Shown: positions 21,781-32,305, counted from the first letter of the stretch. The stretch: 64,000 nt of DNA from Halichondria panicea (GCF_963675165.1 NC_087379.1:4233442-4297441), one strand, 5' to 3'. The notes: generated by a model from the sequence alone, not told the origin. Program-made: numbers and translations.

Positions 21781-21795
21781 TATGGAAAATCCCAT
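20398..21795 (-). pseudogene. LINE reverse transcriptase domain, frameshifted
   Basis: Reverse transcriptase blocks are clear: GVRPIGIGDTARRIIAKA, LADATNAFNSLNR (first catalytic Asp), EGTTQGDPLAMPMYALA and IWYADDAAAAG (the YADD core). The thumb region follows (ALPAREGGLGIRIPS). The true N-terminal part (GPSGLDAYQWRRLCTSFKRA) is in another frame. The two frames meet at a run of nine G near 21567-21575, so the frame is broken there. The downstream frame changes again near 20400-20420. The element is therefore not translatable as read; homopolymer error is possible at the first site. Confidence 0.8.
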
Positions 21796-21850
21796 ACTCA
21801 GCCAGGGAAAGTCCCATAATAGACTCGTGTAGAGCTAGCTAGCTAACCGG

Positions 21851-22433
21851 TAGCCTCGATTCCAGGCCGATTAAAATACGGCCTGGTACCTATTGCAGGG
21901 GTGATAGTGCGCATGCGTTAGTTTATTCTCCAGAATCTGGGGAATCCCCTTTTTCTTTCTCCCATCTATTTTCTATCTTTGTACATCAGCTTAGCTCTCT
22001 ATTGCGTTGTTCCAGAAGGCTTTCACACTAGTCTGAAGCCAGAAGAGGCTCTCATCTACCTCTATGAAGGTTGTATGGTCAGGATGTCTTACCTTGGATC
22101 TGTACAGGCTATGGGAAGTGTATGGTGCCTCAAACTGCTACTTGCGAAGACAACCCGGCTATAGGACCATCCTAGACGTAGATGAGAGCCTCTTCTGTCT
22201 TAAAACTAGTGTTCCAAGCCTTCTAGACCAACGCAATAGACGCCATAAGCCACAGCTTTACAGAACTCAGTCATAGCATATTTTTAGTAAACGGACTAAT
22301 TTCCTGTGTAATTTACTAAGGTTTTACGTTCGTAGTACGATTACCCATATTCTGGGTAATTTGAAGCGCATGCACACTATCACCCCTGCAATAGGTACCA
22401 GGCCGTATTTTAATCGGCCTTGAATCGAGGCTA
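21851..22433. mobile_element. Element A1: 583-bp foldback with TAGCCTCGATTCCAGGCC ends
   Basis: Termini TAGCCTCGATTCCAGGCCG and the inverse, continuing as an inverted repeat through ATACGGCCTGGTACCTATTG and further to GCGCATGCG. Exact 9-bp target duplication GCTAACCGG (21842-21850 and 22434-22442). Inside, CAGAAGAGGCTCTCATCTAC and GTAGATGAGAGCCTCTTCTG form another large inverted repeat, so the whole element can fold back. A 61-codon frame (21979-22164) is shared with the copy at 32306. Inserted in B1. Confidence 0.85.
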
Positions 22434-23146
22434 GCTAACCGGCTGCCACGAACAGTCAACTAGCTAACCTAGGCTAACCTGAACACTCCTTTGGCAGTTG
22501 ATGCATCATAACAACAGGTACAATCATTGAAAATAGCTACAAAACTGATAAATAGCTAGCTGGTAGCTGTAGTAAAGCTTAGACTGAAAGGGGGGATCCG
22601 TGGCACCCTGGGATCTCCCCCTGGATCCGCCACTGACATTAACATTCATTGTCACTGATTCTCCTCTCGTTTCTAGGCCGATGTTTTTCTAAAAGAACGT
22701 AACAATATTTTCCCCTAACCTTTTTTTAGAGAAAAATCAGCATGGGAACTACAAGCGCGCTTAGTCTCGTGAGCTCCCCACCCACGGAGGGCGACTGATT
22801 CATGAGATTTCTGATTGGACTCCCATGAACTGAACTCCATGGAGTCAGATAGGGTCACTTGTATCATAGTTGCATCTACTGTACAGTATAAAGGATTTGG
22901 ATGTTGTCGAAAACAGCAGAAAGTCCGAGCCTGCCTTTATAGTGGTGCAATGAGTTGGTGCAACACCTATCAAAGATCTACATCAGAATCAAGGGAATAC
23001 ATGTACATTGTGTATAACAAATGTTGAGAAAGTATAGTGTTATCTATTAAGTGGGTCAGCAGTTCATCCTGTATTTCTCTTGACACAAACACAGAATTAT
23101 AGAATCTTAGCCGAGTCAGTATAATTATAGAGACTTCATAAGGTTT

Positions 23147-23830
23147 ATGTATTCTTCAAATGCTATGAATGCAACCGATGCTATTGAGTTCCCTTTATGG
23201 ATACCACTAACTACAGTTAACCTGTTTCTTTTTATCGGAGTGCTTCTACCTACTACAATACTCATGAATGTGTCAGTACTGGTTACTTTAATCAAGAGCA
23301 ACGTCAAGCACAAGCCGCTGCTAGTTCTCTTTGGATCCCTTTTGATTGGTGTCTGCACTGACAAACTATTTATCTGTGTGGATCAGTGTGTGAACTCACC
23401 TGCGTCCATTCGTTACTGTCATTGTACAAGATGGACGATACTTCCATTGCAAGCACCAAGAGTATTCTTCACAGTGTACTCAATTGTAGCTGTGACCTGC
23501 CTGAGTGTCGTGCAGCTCCTCACAATGAAAGGGAAGCGAATTAGTTACAAACATAGTTACTTCTTTACAGCAATAACATTCTTGTAGCTTTTTTCTGGAC
23601 AGTTGTACATATTATCACAAATGGCTTGGTAAGGTATCCTGTGCATTGTCTACTATGAAAATGAATCTCCAGAAAGACGAAATATTGTTACAGAAAGTTT
23701 ATTGCAATAATTTGTTTCGTAGTGCTTACAATGACACCTGCCTTTGTCATTACAATACTAACTTCGATAGGGGCTTTTCGAATATTCAAGCGGAGCTTCA
23801 TATAGTTAGATCTGAAAATAGAATTGAATC
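23147..23830 (+). pseudogene. GPCR-like membrane protein, truncated and frameshifted
   Basis: The frame 23147-23587 has about three hydrophobic segments. The first, LTTVNLFLFIGVLLPTTILM, is followed by a basic loop KSNVKHKPLLVLFGSLLIG, then VFFTVYSIVAVTCLSVVQLL ending in a cytosolic KGKRISYKH. The spacing is like TM1-TM3 of a rhodopsin-type receptor. After a stop at 23587, other frames still encode VAFFWTVVHIITNGLVRYP and IICFVVLTMTPAFVITILTS (TM4-TM5-like). A decayed orphan receptor is the best reading; piggyBac relics begin soon after. Confidence 0.5.
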
Positions 23831-23999
23831 GACGAATGATATTATCTCAGGTAGGTTAAGGCAGATTTTAAGCAAAACAGCATTAAATTAAGGATGAAGT
23901 GTACTGTATACAACTCAGATTTATTGTATAATATCTTGACAATAGTACCTTTTCACCCAAAATGTATTGTGGATATAAATACCATAACACTATTACCAT

Positions 24000-26256
24000 G
24001 GTTACTATATTGTTGTGTGCGTTAGCTGTGACCAAAAATGACTGACCTTAAATAACATTTTAGAAATGCAGCCTCCAATACATAGAGACGAGATCTGGAT
24101 ATTTATTGGCATAATACTGGAGATGGGTATTCATAGGCTCCCCGAGTATACTGACTACTGGTCCACATGTAGATCGGCTCTTAGGAGTACAGGCTGTTCA
24201 GGGGCGGATCCAGAGGTAGTTCGTTGGGTTCGTACGAACTACCCTTCTACTAAGTTGATACTTTATATTACACCTGGCTAGCTAGCTTACTGTCATGACA
24301 ATAGGGTACAAAGTTCTCTCTGCATAATGTGAGGGTGGGGCTGGTACTCTCTGCATAATATGAGGGTGGGGCTGGCTATATTGACTCATCCAGCCATGGT
24401 CGCAGTGATAATTGAGCCTGGCCATGAATCCTAACAAAAGGTCTAGATTGCAACCCTCCATTGACTCCTGGTTAAAGTTTCAGGTAAGGGAAAGTTCATG
24501 GCACTGCATACTGAATGATAGACACTGTATAGATTAATTATAATTGCTATAATAATTATATTGACTAATATAATAATCTAGATGATCTACAGCCAGTCTC
24601 CTCTTCAAGAGAACCACCAGCCACCACCGTCTCTTCTCCAGTCATCAACGTCTCTCCTCCAGCCACCACTGTCTCTCCTCGAGTCACAACCATCTCTCCT
24701 CCAGTCACAACTATCTCTCCACTGGAACCACCAGCCACCTCCATCACCCCTCCATGTTCATCGAAGCAAGCAACGAGATCTTCCGCTGAGGATCAGCCAA
24801 TGGAGCTCTCCTGAAAGAGAAGAAAGTGCAATCACTATCCCAGAGCATGAGAATGGCTTTGCCTTGTGTTCTTTCAGATATTATATAATTTATGTTTTTG
24901 TATAATGTTTTTGTTGAAGGGAATGTGGTTAATTAATGGGCGTGGCATGTAAAAGGGGGCGTGGTCAGCCAAAAATTTCGGCGCTACACGCCGAGTGACA
25001 CTTCTTCTTGTCCACGCTTCGCGCGGCCAAGAAGTAAGAACCCCCCTTCCCTAAATCCTGGATCCGCCCCTGCTGTTAAGGACACTATGCCTTTCAATAG
25101 ATTTAAATCCTTGCGGCGCTATCTCCATTGTGACAACAATACGTGCATAGTTGATAGCAGAAAGATAACAAGCAAGATATATACAGTTTTGGAAACGCTC
25201 AGTACAAACTACTTGGCCAAATATCATCCTAGCCAAGAGCTTTCCGTAGATGAAATGATGATTAAGTACAAGGATAGAAAAGGGGGTAAAATTCATATGC
25301 CTTTAAAGCAAGGTTTCAAGGTGTGGTGCTGCTCTTGTTCTTGTTGTGGGTATCTATATACGTTTGATGTGTATAATGGTAGGCTCACCGGTTCTTCCGG
25401 GGAAAAGGTGTCAGAGAAGGGACTTCTGATGAGGGTAGTGAAGCAATTAGTTGAGCCTTTTCATGCAATGAATCATGTGGTCTACATGGACAACTTTAAT
25501 TATACATCTGGTCCGTTGATTGTATACTTACGTAAGCATGACATATTCGTAGTGGGTACAATAAAAAAGTCAGCTGCTGGTTTCCCCTCAGATCTACAAA
25601 AGGGTGTGGTACCTCATAAAGGTGAATATGTATCTAAGACTGTGGATGACACCTGTTACTTTGTGTTCAATGACCGTAAGGTGGTGTGTTTTGTTACTAA
25701 TGTATTTCCTGAGACAATGCCAGACGCTGTCTTCAGATTGCAGGCAGATGGTACTCTATGCGCACAGAGTGTTCCCCCTTGTCTCCCTGCCTATAACTTG
25801 TACATGGGAGGGGTTGACAATACAGGGTGTATGAGGAAGACGTATGGATATGATAGAAAGTGTCGCCGGTATTGGTTCAGGATCTTGTTTCATTTTGTGA
25901 ATATTACTGTTAATAATGCGTATATTCTGTACAAGCACAATTGTGTGAGGGTAGGTGAAAAGCCTAAGTGTTTGAAAGGGTTTCGTTTGGAAGTGATTGG
26001 TAGTCTGTTGAGTATGTCACGTACATGTGCTAGAGGTGTGTCTGGTCTCAATCTTGGTAATCCTCCCTCGCAGGACATCCGTGTGAGTGTCAGCAGAGTG
26101 GGACTGAGCAGAGGTATAGATGTCAAATATGTGTGCAAGACAGGATACCCAGCAAGGAGCAGAAGCACACAGCAATGGCTTGCCCCAACTGTACCATCAG
26201 GATCTGCATGCCATGAACATGCTATTATTGGACATCGATGTAGTAAACTAGACTAG
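24000..26256 (+). pseudogene. piggyBac transposase relic, split by element B2
   Basis: Exon-like sequence from an acceptor ATTTTAG at 24063 gives EIWIFIGIILEMGIHRLPEY then TDYWS, a typical piggyBac N-terminal block. It is interrupted at 24199. After B2, 25078-26256 continues with DTMPFNRFKSLRRYLHC, ELSVDEMMIKYKDRKGGK, VVYMDNFNYTSGPL and YNLYMGGVDNTGCMRKTYG. The three catalytic Asp positions (SVDE, YMDN, GVDN) are all kept. Across the single-copy insertion site the two halves are one base out of frame. The C-terminal zinc-binding end is also shifted (ACPNCTIRICMP is in another frame). The gene is dead. Confidence 0.85.
24199..25072. mobile_element. TIR element B2 inserted in piggyBac
   Basis: Begins CAGGGGCGGATCCAGAGG and ends CCTGGATCCGCCCCTG, with a perfect 5-bp target duplication CTGTT (24194-24198 and 25073-25077). 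874 bp. It contains a degenerate minisatellite at 24600-24755 (CTCTCCTCCAGTCACAAC-like) but no transposase. Its right end and the piggyBac sequence share one open frame by chance. Confidence 0.85.
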
Positions 26257-26470
26257 GTGTGAACGTGCAATGCTAATAAATATTAATTGTGTACATGTCG
26301 TTTTCAAGTGTTTTTTCTCTCATTATTTTGCAACTAAACATGAAATATTACTAAGCTACAAGTGTCAGCCATGAAAAACAACCCAGTGGACGTGGCAGAG
26401 GATGGGCGACGATATCGATCCGTACCCATTGTTGTAAAGATTATCCCTTTACTGGTTAAAATTAATTGTA

Positions 26471-26523
26471 GCCTCGATCCCAGCCCCTCTCACTAGCTTT
26501 TCCCTGCGGCCCGGGTTCGAGAC
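26471..26523. mobile_element. Possible diverged A-type micro-element
   Basis: Begins TAGCCTCGATCCCAG and ends CCCGGGTTCGAGAC, a weak inverted pair like the termini of the A family, with only 50 bp in total. No target duplication is seen. It lies exactly where the minus-strand piggyBac relic breaks off. Confidence 0.35.
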
Positions 26524-26942
26524 AATATTGGAGGCATTTCTAAAATGTTATTTAAAGTCAGTCATTTTTGGTCGCAGCTAACGCATTACACTGTGTGGCA
26601 TACAGGTTTATTTGCTCGGCTATGTGCTCACACAAGCTATCTGGCCACAATAATTTCACAAAGTCTATGAACGCAGTGTTAGAGGGGTCAACTTTATCTG
26701 CAGCACCCTTGAACTCGGGATATTTCCCACTCAGTGGACTTAGCTTTTCGTAATGCATCCTGCCTTGCCAGCTTCCTTCGTTTCGGAGTTGGAGCCATAC
26801 CATCCACCAGCTCGTCTTCTTCTCCTCCTCCTCCTCCGTCTTCTGTGTCCTCGTCGTCACTCGCGTCTACATGACAGAAAGAAATAGCAACTGTCAAAAC
26901 CACACACACACAGAAACGCGAGGAGCGGACTATGAATATCAT
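26524..26942 (-). pseudogene. Inverted piggyBac N-terminal fragment
   Basis: Minus-strand reading gives an acidic start (ASDDEDTEDGGGGGEEDEL, APTPKRRKLARQDALRKAKS). After a frame change comes GAADKVDPSNTAFIDFVKLL and WPDSLCEHIAEQINLYATQ, the N-terminal block of piggyBac transposases. It is followed by the same intron-like sequence (GCGTTAGCTGCGACCAAAAA) and exon start (AAATGCCTCCAATA) found at 24020-24083, then stops at 26523. It is the part missing from the plus-strand relic, in opposite orientation. Confidence 0.75.
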
Positions 26943-27245
26943 TATAGGAGCGCTGCGAGCACATAATAGTGCTATGAATATATCATTAAGTGCTGGGGGG
27001 GGGGGGGCACAGTACAGTACATTATGGGAGCGCTACGAACACATAATAGCGCTATGAATATCATTAAGTGCTGGGGGTACAGTACAGTACAGCAGAGGAA
27101 AGGCTCGTCGACATCAAAGCAGTGTGGGAGGAGCCTAATTAATCACAAGACAACTATGCATACCTTTAGGGGAGCGATACGAACACATAATATTGCTATG
27201 AATATCATTAAGTGCTGGGGGGTACAGTACAGTACAGTACAGCAC
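26943..27245. repeat. Three-copy repeat with GGGAGCG...CATAATA units
   Basis: GGAGCGCTACGAACACATAA followed by TATGAATATCATTAAGTGCTGGGG and (CAGTA)n occurs near 26946, 27027 and 27171. A G-run (26996-27007) ends the first copy. The 95-aa frame across it is repeat-derived. Confidence 0.65.
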
Positions 27246-28318
27246 AGCAGCTGCACATCAACAATAATTTATTTGCTGGAGTTTAAAGAAGCAGACAAAT
27301 GGAGCTTTTAGAGAACGCTTTGAGAGTTGTTTGACAAAACTGTGTAACTAGGTAAGTTCCTCAACATGCTGCACAGTTTAAATTAATATTTTATGCAGAA
27401 CCGAATTTCTCATGAAGGACAAGCAAAGCGCAAGTAAACACTTCTCATTTAATAGGGCTTAAACGAAGGGGAGACCAATTAAAGCCCATTGCCCTAAGCT
27501 TCATTCAGCATGCACAACACAAGTAAGTTAATCAACTATACTAGTTCAGAAGCAAAATAGGGACTTCACATAGGCTGAGCATATACTACTGAGAGCAGCT
27601 GCAAACCACAAACCAATGATGCTTTAATCAACCACAAACGTAATTAAAAGTGGGCGTACAGTTATTGTACGCCCACTTACGTGGTTAATTTGAGTGTCAT
27701 TGATTTGTGGTTAGCAGCTTGTGATGTCATCAAAACAGTAGAAAATAGTAGAATATGTAGTTTTTCAGTGATATCTCAACAATGGAATAAGCATAGAGGA
27801 TGTTCTTGGTATCAAAATGTAGCCTATTTATTTGTAAACTTACCAGAGAACGTTTAAAGCTAAGCTATAAAATTTTCAGAAGATACTACTCTAACCAAAA
27901 GTGTACCTAAAAACCAGTAAATCATGAATTATAGACACTGTGAGCATATGTAAGACCCATAAAGGGATGGTCAGGATACCTAAACCATTAAACTATTGTG
28001 TGATAAAAGTCTAAGACCTTAGCTGTTAAGGTTAGTGTTTTATTACTCTAACCGATTACCCACTATAACAATTTGCTGTTGTTCTATTAATCACCACAAA
28101 CCCACCATCTTATGTTTCCATGGAAACATTTTTGGATATGTTGTAGTTCAGTCATTCATCTACACACGGGTATCAACACCATTTCTTAGAAATGCTCCAA
28201 TCAAAAGATATTTACATTTAAGTACAACTACTCACACATTTGTGGTAATCTACTCTCTAGACTAAATGAACTGTAGCCTAACATTAGCCAATAGTATACC
28301 TGCAAGTCATGGTGTTAT
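27246..28318. other. Non-coding DNA with a foldback at 27597-27720
   Basis: No gene seen. At 27597-27720 two arms (CTGCAAACCACAAACCAATGA and its diverged inverse TCATTGATTTGTGGTTAGCAG) surround a perfect hairpin AGTGGGCGTACA-GTTAT-TGTACGCCCACT, suggesting a small foldback MITE. Confidence 0.45.
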
Positions 28319-29158
28319 TATGCCTCGAGGCGTAGCCGCACGAGGGATACGGTAAAGCTGACTGTGTGTGTGTGTGTGTGTGTGTGTCTGTGTGTCTGTG
28401 TGTCTGTTCCAGCTGTAACTGCTCAACGGTTGCAATGCGACGAAAACTAACAGCTTCTATAGGCTTCTAGCCACGTTCTCTTGGATTTTGATTCGTGGAT
28501 TAGCAAACTAAAGCTTCTTTCTCGAGTTATGGCTAGTTTGACTCACATTGAAGGCTGTTGCAGTCTCTTCAGAATCTTTCATAGCATCATCTGTCCGCAC
28601 ATACTTTCTATTCAACATATGAGTTAGCCTTGCACTAAAGCGCTAGCTTTTTGTTAGCTACAAGACTCAGAAAATATCTGTTAAAACAGCTAGCTAGCAG
28701 TAGCCATTGATCTGTTTGGACACACCCTTTATTATTCCTGTGGATGTAATGCGCATGCGCGCTCATTCCCCACGTGTGAGAAACCAAGATCCAGATCCAG
28801 ATCCTCCTGGCAGAATCATCTTTGTCTTGAGGGCCTGGTAAGCCACAAAACACTACCATATAACAATATAGATAACAATATGCATGTACACAGGTCTGAT
28901 ATTATATACACTGAACTACAGATCCTGGAAGAATCAATTTTCTTCTTTCTTGAGGTCCTGGTAAGCCACATAATACAATAAATAACAACAATAGATGCAT
29001 ATAAATAAGTCTTTTCTTCTCAGTGACTTTATATAGGTAAGCTAACTTTAATATAAAATTCATTATAGAAACTAATATAACACTCTAATACTTTTCAGCG
29101 AAAGCAAAAACATGGCGAGAGGCATTAGCACAGCGCCAGCTTGAACACTAGTTAAACT
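28319..29158. mobile_element. TIR element C2, left part
   Basis: Begins TATGCCTCGAGGCGTAGCCG and is an inverted copy of C1 (9934-10871) for about 840 bp, ending abruptly at GAACACTAGTT. The expected right terminus is missing here; a matching one (CTACGCCTCGAGGCATA) sits at 32904-32954. The DNA between may therefore be later insertions and rearrangement. No coding capacity. Confidence 0.7.
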
Positions 29159-29419
29159 CTGCACTTAGTCAGCAAGAGAGCTAATTATGAGTAAGTACTG
29201 TGCAGGATCTAGTCAGCAAGGGACATCTAGATTTACTTAGACCATGAGGCTGAGGCTACAAGCATATAGATACCATCTACACTGCAAGTTATAAGTGGGG
29301 GCCCCATATCGCTGGAGGGGCCTCAAAGCGCTAGTGAAATAGGGCCGTGGGGGGGCCCCAAATCGCTAGCGTTTCAGGGCCCCAATGGGGGGGAGCCCCA
29401 TATCGCTTCTACACTGGTT

Positions 29420-29930
29420 GCAGCTTAACTGTGTGTGTGTCTGTGTAGACTGATACAGCTGCTCAAGGATGAATCAAGTGCAAGTAAGAGTTTCTATAGG
29501 CTTCTAGTCATGTTTACTTGGATTTTAATTCGTGGATTTGCAAAATAATGCTTCGTTCTCGAGTTATGCCTAGTTTTGCTTACTTGGAATGCCATTGCAG
29601 CCTTTTCAGAAGAGCACGTAGCCAAACTTGTTTACCGAGTGTTACTACTCTACTTAGTAGTTAGCTCTGCACTAGAACGCTAGCTATTGGTAGCTGCAAG
29701 AGTGAGGAAGAGAGCTGCAAGGCTCTATTTAGTTGGGCGGAGTCCAACCAACGCATGAGCGCAGCGTTGGTTGGACTCCGCCCAACTAGGCTCTATTGAT
29801 GGCAGCCATTAATTTTAGACTTGAACTTTTGGCATCGATCGTTTTTAACAACAATCATGGTCGATCATTACCCACTCTTTGAGTTAGCAAAAAATTAATG
29901 TTCATCATTCAGTATAGTAGCTTCATGTTA
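29420..29930. repeat. Copy of a dispersed repeat also at 40950-41360
   Basis: TGTGTAGACTGATACAGCTG, CAAGTGCAAGTAAGAGTTTC, TATAGGCTTCTAGTCATG and CGAGTTATGCCTAGTTTTGC recur in the same order at 40950-41360. A 59-bp palindrome is inserted at 29730. The region just before (29290-29405) holds three GGGGCCCCATATCGCT-like units. Confidence 0.65.
29730..29788. mobile_element. 59-bp palindromic micro-element with 9-bp target duplication
   Basis: TAGTTGGGCGGAGTCCAACC at the left is followed by its near-perfect inverse, with a loop of under 10 bases. GGCTCTATT is duplicated on both sides (29721-29729, 29789-29797). The paralogous repeat at 41215-41240 (GCTGCAAGGCTCTGCTGATGGCAG) lacks the palindrome and has one copy of the target, so this is a real insertion. 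Confidence 0.85.
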
Positions 29931-30235
29931 TGTAGCTTTGGCATCTCCACCGAGGCATCAGCACCTGCGGTGCTTTCATTTAAGTAGTGCTTTTAGAAGA
30001 CTTTCTCATGGCATAGTTCCAGTAAAAATAACTTATTAGCTGGGGCTAATAAACACCTCTCTTGAACAATGGGCTCTCTCGAATTGTGGTTGTTTCTCCG
30101 TGTAACCAATCCTAGATTACATCATCTATATACCTTCTTAATGACGTCATAATCATACTAAATGATGCACTGCACAGTACACTATAGTAGCGCTGGTAGT
30201 ATTAGCAGCAAAGTAGCGCTGGTAGCAGCAGTAGC

Positions 30236-30828
30236 CAGGGGCGTAGCTACCATTGTTTCCTGGTTGCCCAGAAATCCCCCCAGGAGCTGCTGAGAAAATT
30301 GGGCAGGGCTCCCTATAATTGAAATCAAGCAGCCCTGCCCATCTTTTCACACGTGGCTGCAAATCAATAATCAGAGCAGCACTGTGAAGCGTTTCACTTT
30401 GGCTTTGTCTCAGCTAGTTAGTCTCAGCTAGCTAGCTACCTCAAACAAAGAAGACCAAGACTTAAGTTCTAGATCTAGTATCAATCCTGAATGCTCCAGT
30501 ATTCTCAGACTCAGCTCTAAGCACAACTTTATTCAGGAAGTGTACAAGTTTAGAACAATCTCAGCCACATGAAACCTCTCAGGTAAATGACATTTTATTG
30601 TTGCTCAGCTAGACTAGCAATACACAATTGGCACCTGCATGCCTAGTATGTACATGTTACGTCTATAGCTAGCTAGCTTCTCACAAACATGTAAAAAAGT
30701 CATGTCAATAAGCAGTAGGTGTGCCCCAATCAAGAGGGTGTGGTACCGGAAGTGGGCGTGGCCACAAAATTTCGCGGCGCTGATTTTTCTGAAGAAACCC
30801 CTGTCCCAAAAGTCTGGCTACGCCCCTG
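30236..30828. mobile_element. TIR element B3 in the satellite
   Basis: Begins CAGGGGCGTAGCTACC and ends TGGCTACGCCCCTG. The 5-bp GTAGC occurs at both flanks (30231-30235, 30829-30833); because the host is a GTAGC-rich satellite the duplication alone is weaker evidence here. 593 bp, no transposase. Confidence 0.75.
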
Positions 30829-30866
30829 GTAGCACTGGTAGCACTTAGTAGCAGCAGTAGCACTGG

Positions 30867-31673
30867 TAGCCTCGGTCCCAGGCCGATTTTTTTTTAATAG
30901 AACGAAGTTGAAAAATACGGCCTGGTATTGATTGTATCTGGGCGTGGCAGGAACCGGAAACAAAAGCAGTGATTCTTTACATTTTGTTTCCTGCTTTTTT
31001 TCTGTAATACTAAAGGTGTACGTAGAGGCATTTTACTCCCGTAAAAGTTACAGTAATTTAGCTCCGTGTCATGTTCTCAATTTATAGCTAGCTAGCTATG
31101 GCATGGCATGCAACTCTTTGTCTTGTTTGAAGCAAGATGGCCTCACTCTCATGGCAGAACAGGCCCAGGCTCTCAAGCTCCTGTTTGAGGGAAGGGAGGT
31201 GTTTATCTGGTTCCCAACGGGGTATGGCAAGTCTCTCTGCTATATCAGTTGCTACCCTTTTTAATGGACTACAAGCTAGGTAGGACCAAGGCTCCTCCTG
31301 TTGACAAAAGTATTGTTCTTGTTAATTGTCTCTCCCCTTGTATCTCTCATCATGAGACTCATGATTGACCAGATCAGGAGTCTAAACAATAGAGGTGTTT
31401 CTGCTGCCATCCTCAGTAGCAATAAAGGAATCGACAAAGATTTGGTTGCCACTGCCAAAGAAGTGTCTTCTGGGAAGTATTTCCTGCTGTATACTGCCCC
31501 AGAGGCTGTTGTTGAAGACCACTGTTGGAGGATTCATTTTTTGTTTTACCACGAGTCAATTTGTTTTATGTATTAAAAAACCACGCCCAGATCACGCCCA
31601 AATACAATCAATACCAGGCCTAGTAGGCGACCTAGCGTTCAATTGGAGACGGATCGGCCGGGGGTCGAGGCTA
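30867..31673. mobile_element. Element A3: A-family TIR element carrying a RecQ fragment
   Basis: Left end TAGCCTCGGTCCCAGGCCG, right end CGGCCGGGGGTCGAGGCTA. Inner inverted repeats are ACGGCCTGGTATTGATTG and CAATCAATACCAGGCC. Target duplication TAGCACTGG (30858-30866, 31674-31682), which is also the satellite unit. The interior holds helicase sequence at about 31130-31535. 807 bp, no transposase. Confidence 0.8.
31130..31535 (+). pseudogene. RecQ-type helicase fragment (motifs I-Ia)
   Basis: The first part encodes MAEQAQALKLLFEGREVFIW then FPTGYGKSLCY, the Walker A motif of RecQ helicases. After frame changes it continues VSPLVSLIMRLMIDQIRSLN, NRGVSAAILSSNKGID and SSGKYFLLYTAPEAVVED. The SPLVSL-DQ part matches motif Ia but looks like it has a small local duplication (SLIMRLMIDQI). 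It stops before the DEAH box. It is a broken fragment within transposon A3, most likely captured from a cellular or element-encoded RecQ gene. Confidence 0.8.
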
Positions 31674-32305
31674 TAGCACTGGTAGCATCAGTAGCACTGG
31701 TAGTAATAGTAGCACTGGTAGCGCTGGTAGCAGCAGTAGCACTGGTAGCACTAGTAGCAGCAGTAGCACTGGTAGCGCTGGTAGCAGCAGTAGCACTGGT
31801 AGCACTAGTAGCAGCAGTAGCACTGGTAGCAGTAGTAGCACTGGTAGCAGCAGTAGCACTAGTAGCAGCAGCAGTAGCACTGGTAGCACTAGTAGCAGCA
31901 GTAGCACTAGTAGCACTGGTAGCACTGGTAGCAGTAGTAGCACTGGTAGCGCTGGTAGCATTAGTAGCACTGGTAGCATCAGTAGCACTAGTAGCAGCAG
32001 TAGCACTGGTAGCACTGGTAGCAGCAGTAGCACTGGTAGCACTAGTAGCAGCAGTAGCACTGGTAGCAGTAGTAGCAACAGTAGCACTGGTAGCACTAGT
32101 ATAGAAATAGTATAGCGCTGGTAGCACTGGTATATAGCAACAGTAGCACTGCATGGTAGCACTGGTAGCACTAGTAGAAATAGTAGCGCTGGTAGCAGCA
32201 GTAGCGCTGGTAGCACTAGTAGCAGCAGTAGCACTGGTAGCAGCAGTAGCACTGGTAGCACTAGTAGTAATATTAGCACTGGTAGCACTATAGTAGCAGC
32301 ACTGG

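Larger units (their letters stand above)
19343..22635. mobile_element. TIR element B1 (CAGTGGCGGATCCAGG ends, 5-bp target duplication)
   Basis: Left end CAGTGGCGGATCCAGG, right end CCTGGATCCGCCACTG, flanked by ACATT on both sides (19338-19342, 22636-22640). Just inside both ends is a GAAAGGGGGG motif. The body holds a LINE (about 19410-21780) and element A1. Without these it would be a short non-autonomous element. It shares end design and 5-bp duplications with B2 (24199) and B3 (30236). A hAT-like affiliation with 5-bp duplications is possible but unproven. Confidence 0.8.
30170..32305. repeat. TAGCACTGG/TAGCAGCAG satellite, split by insertions
   Basis: Arrays of GTAGCACTG, GTAGCAGCA and GTAGCGCTG units, mostly in 9-bp steps, occur at 30178-30235, 30829-30866 and 31674-32305. 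All are one array interrupted by elements B3 and A3 and truncated at the right by A4. Long Ala/Val/Leu and Thr/Ser/Ala frames through it are artefacts. Confidence 0.85.
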
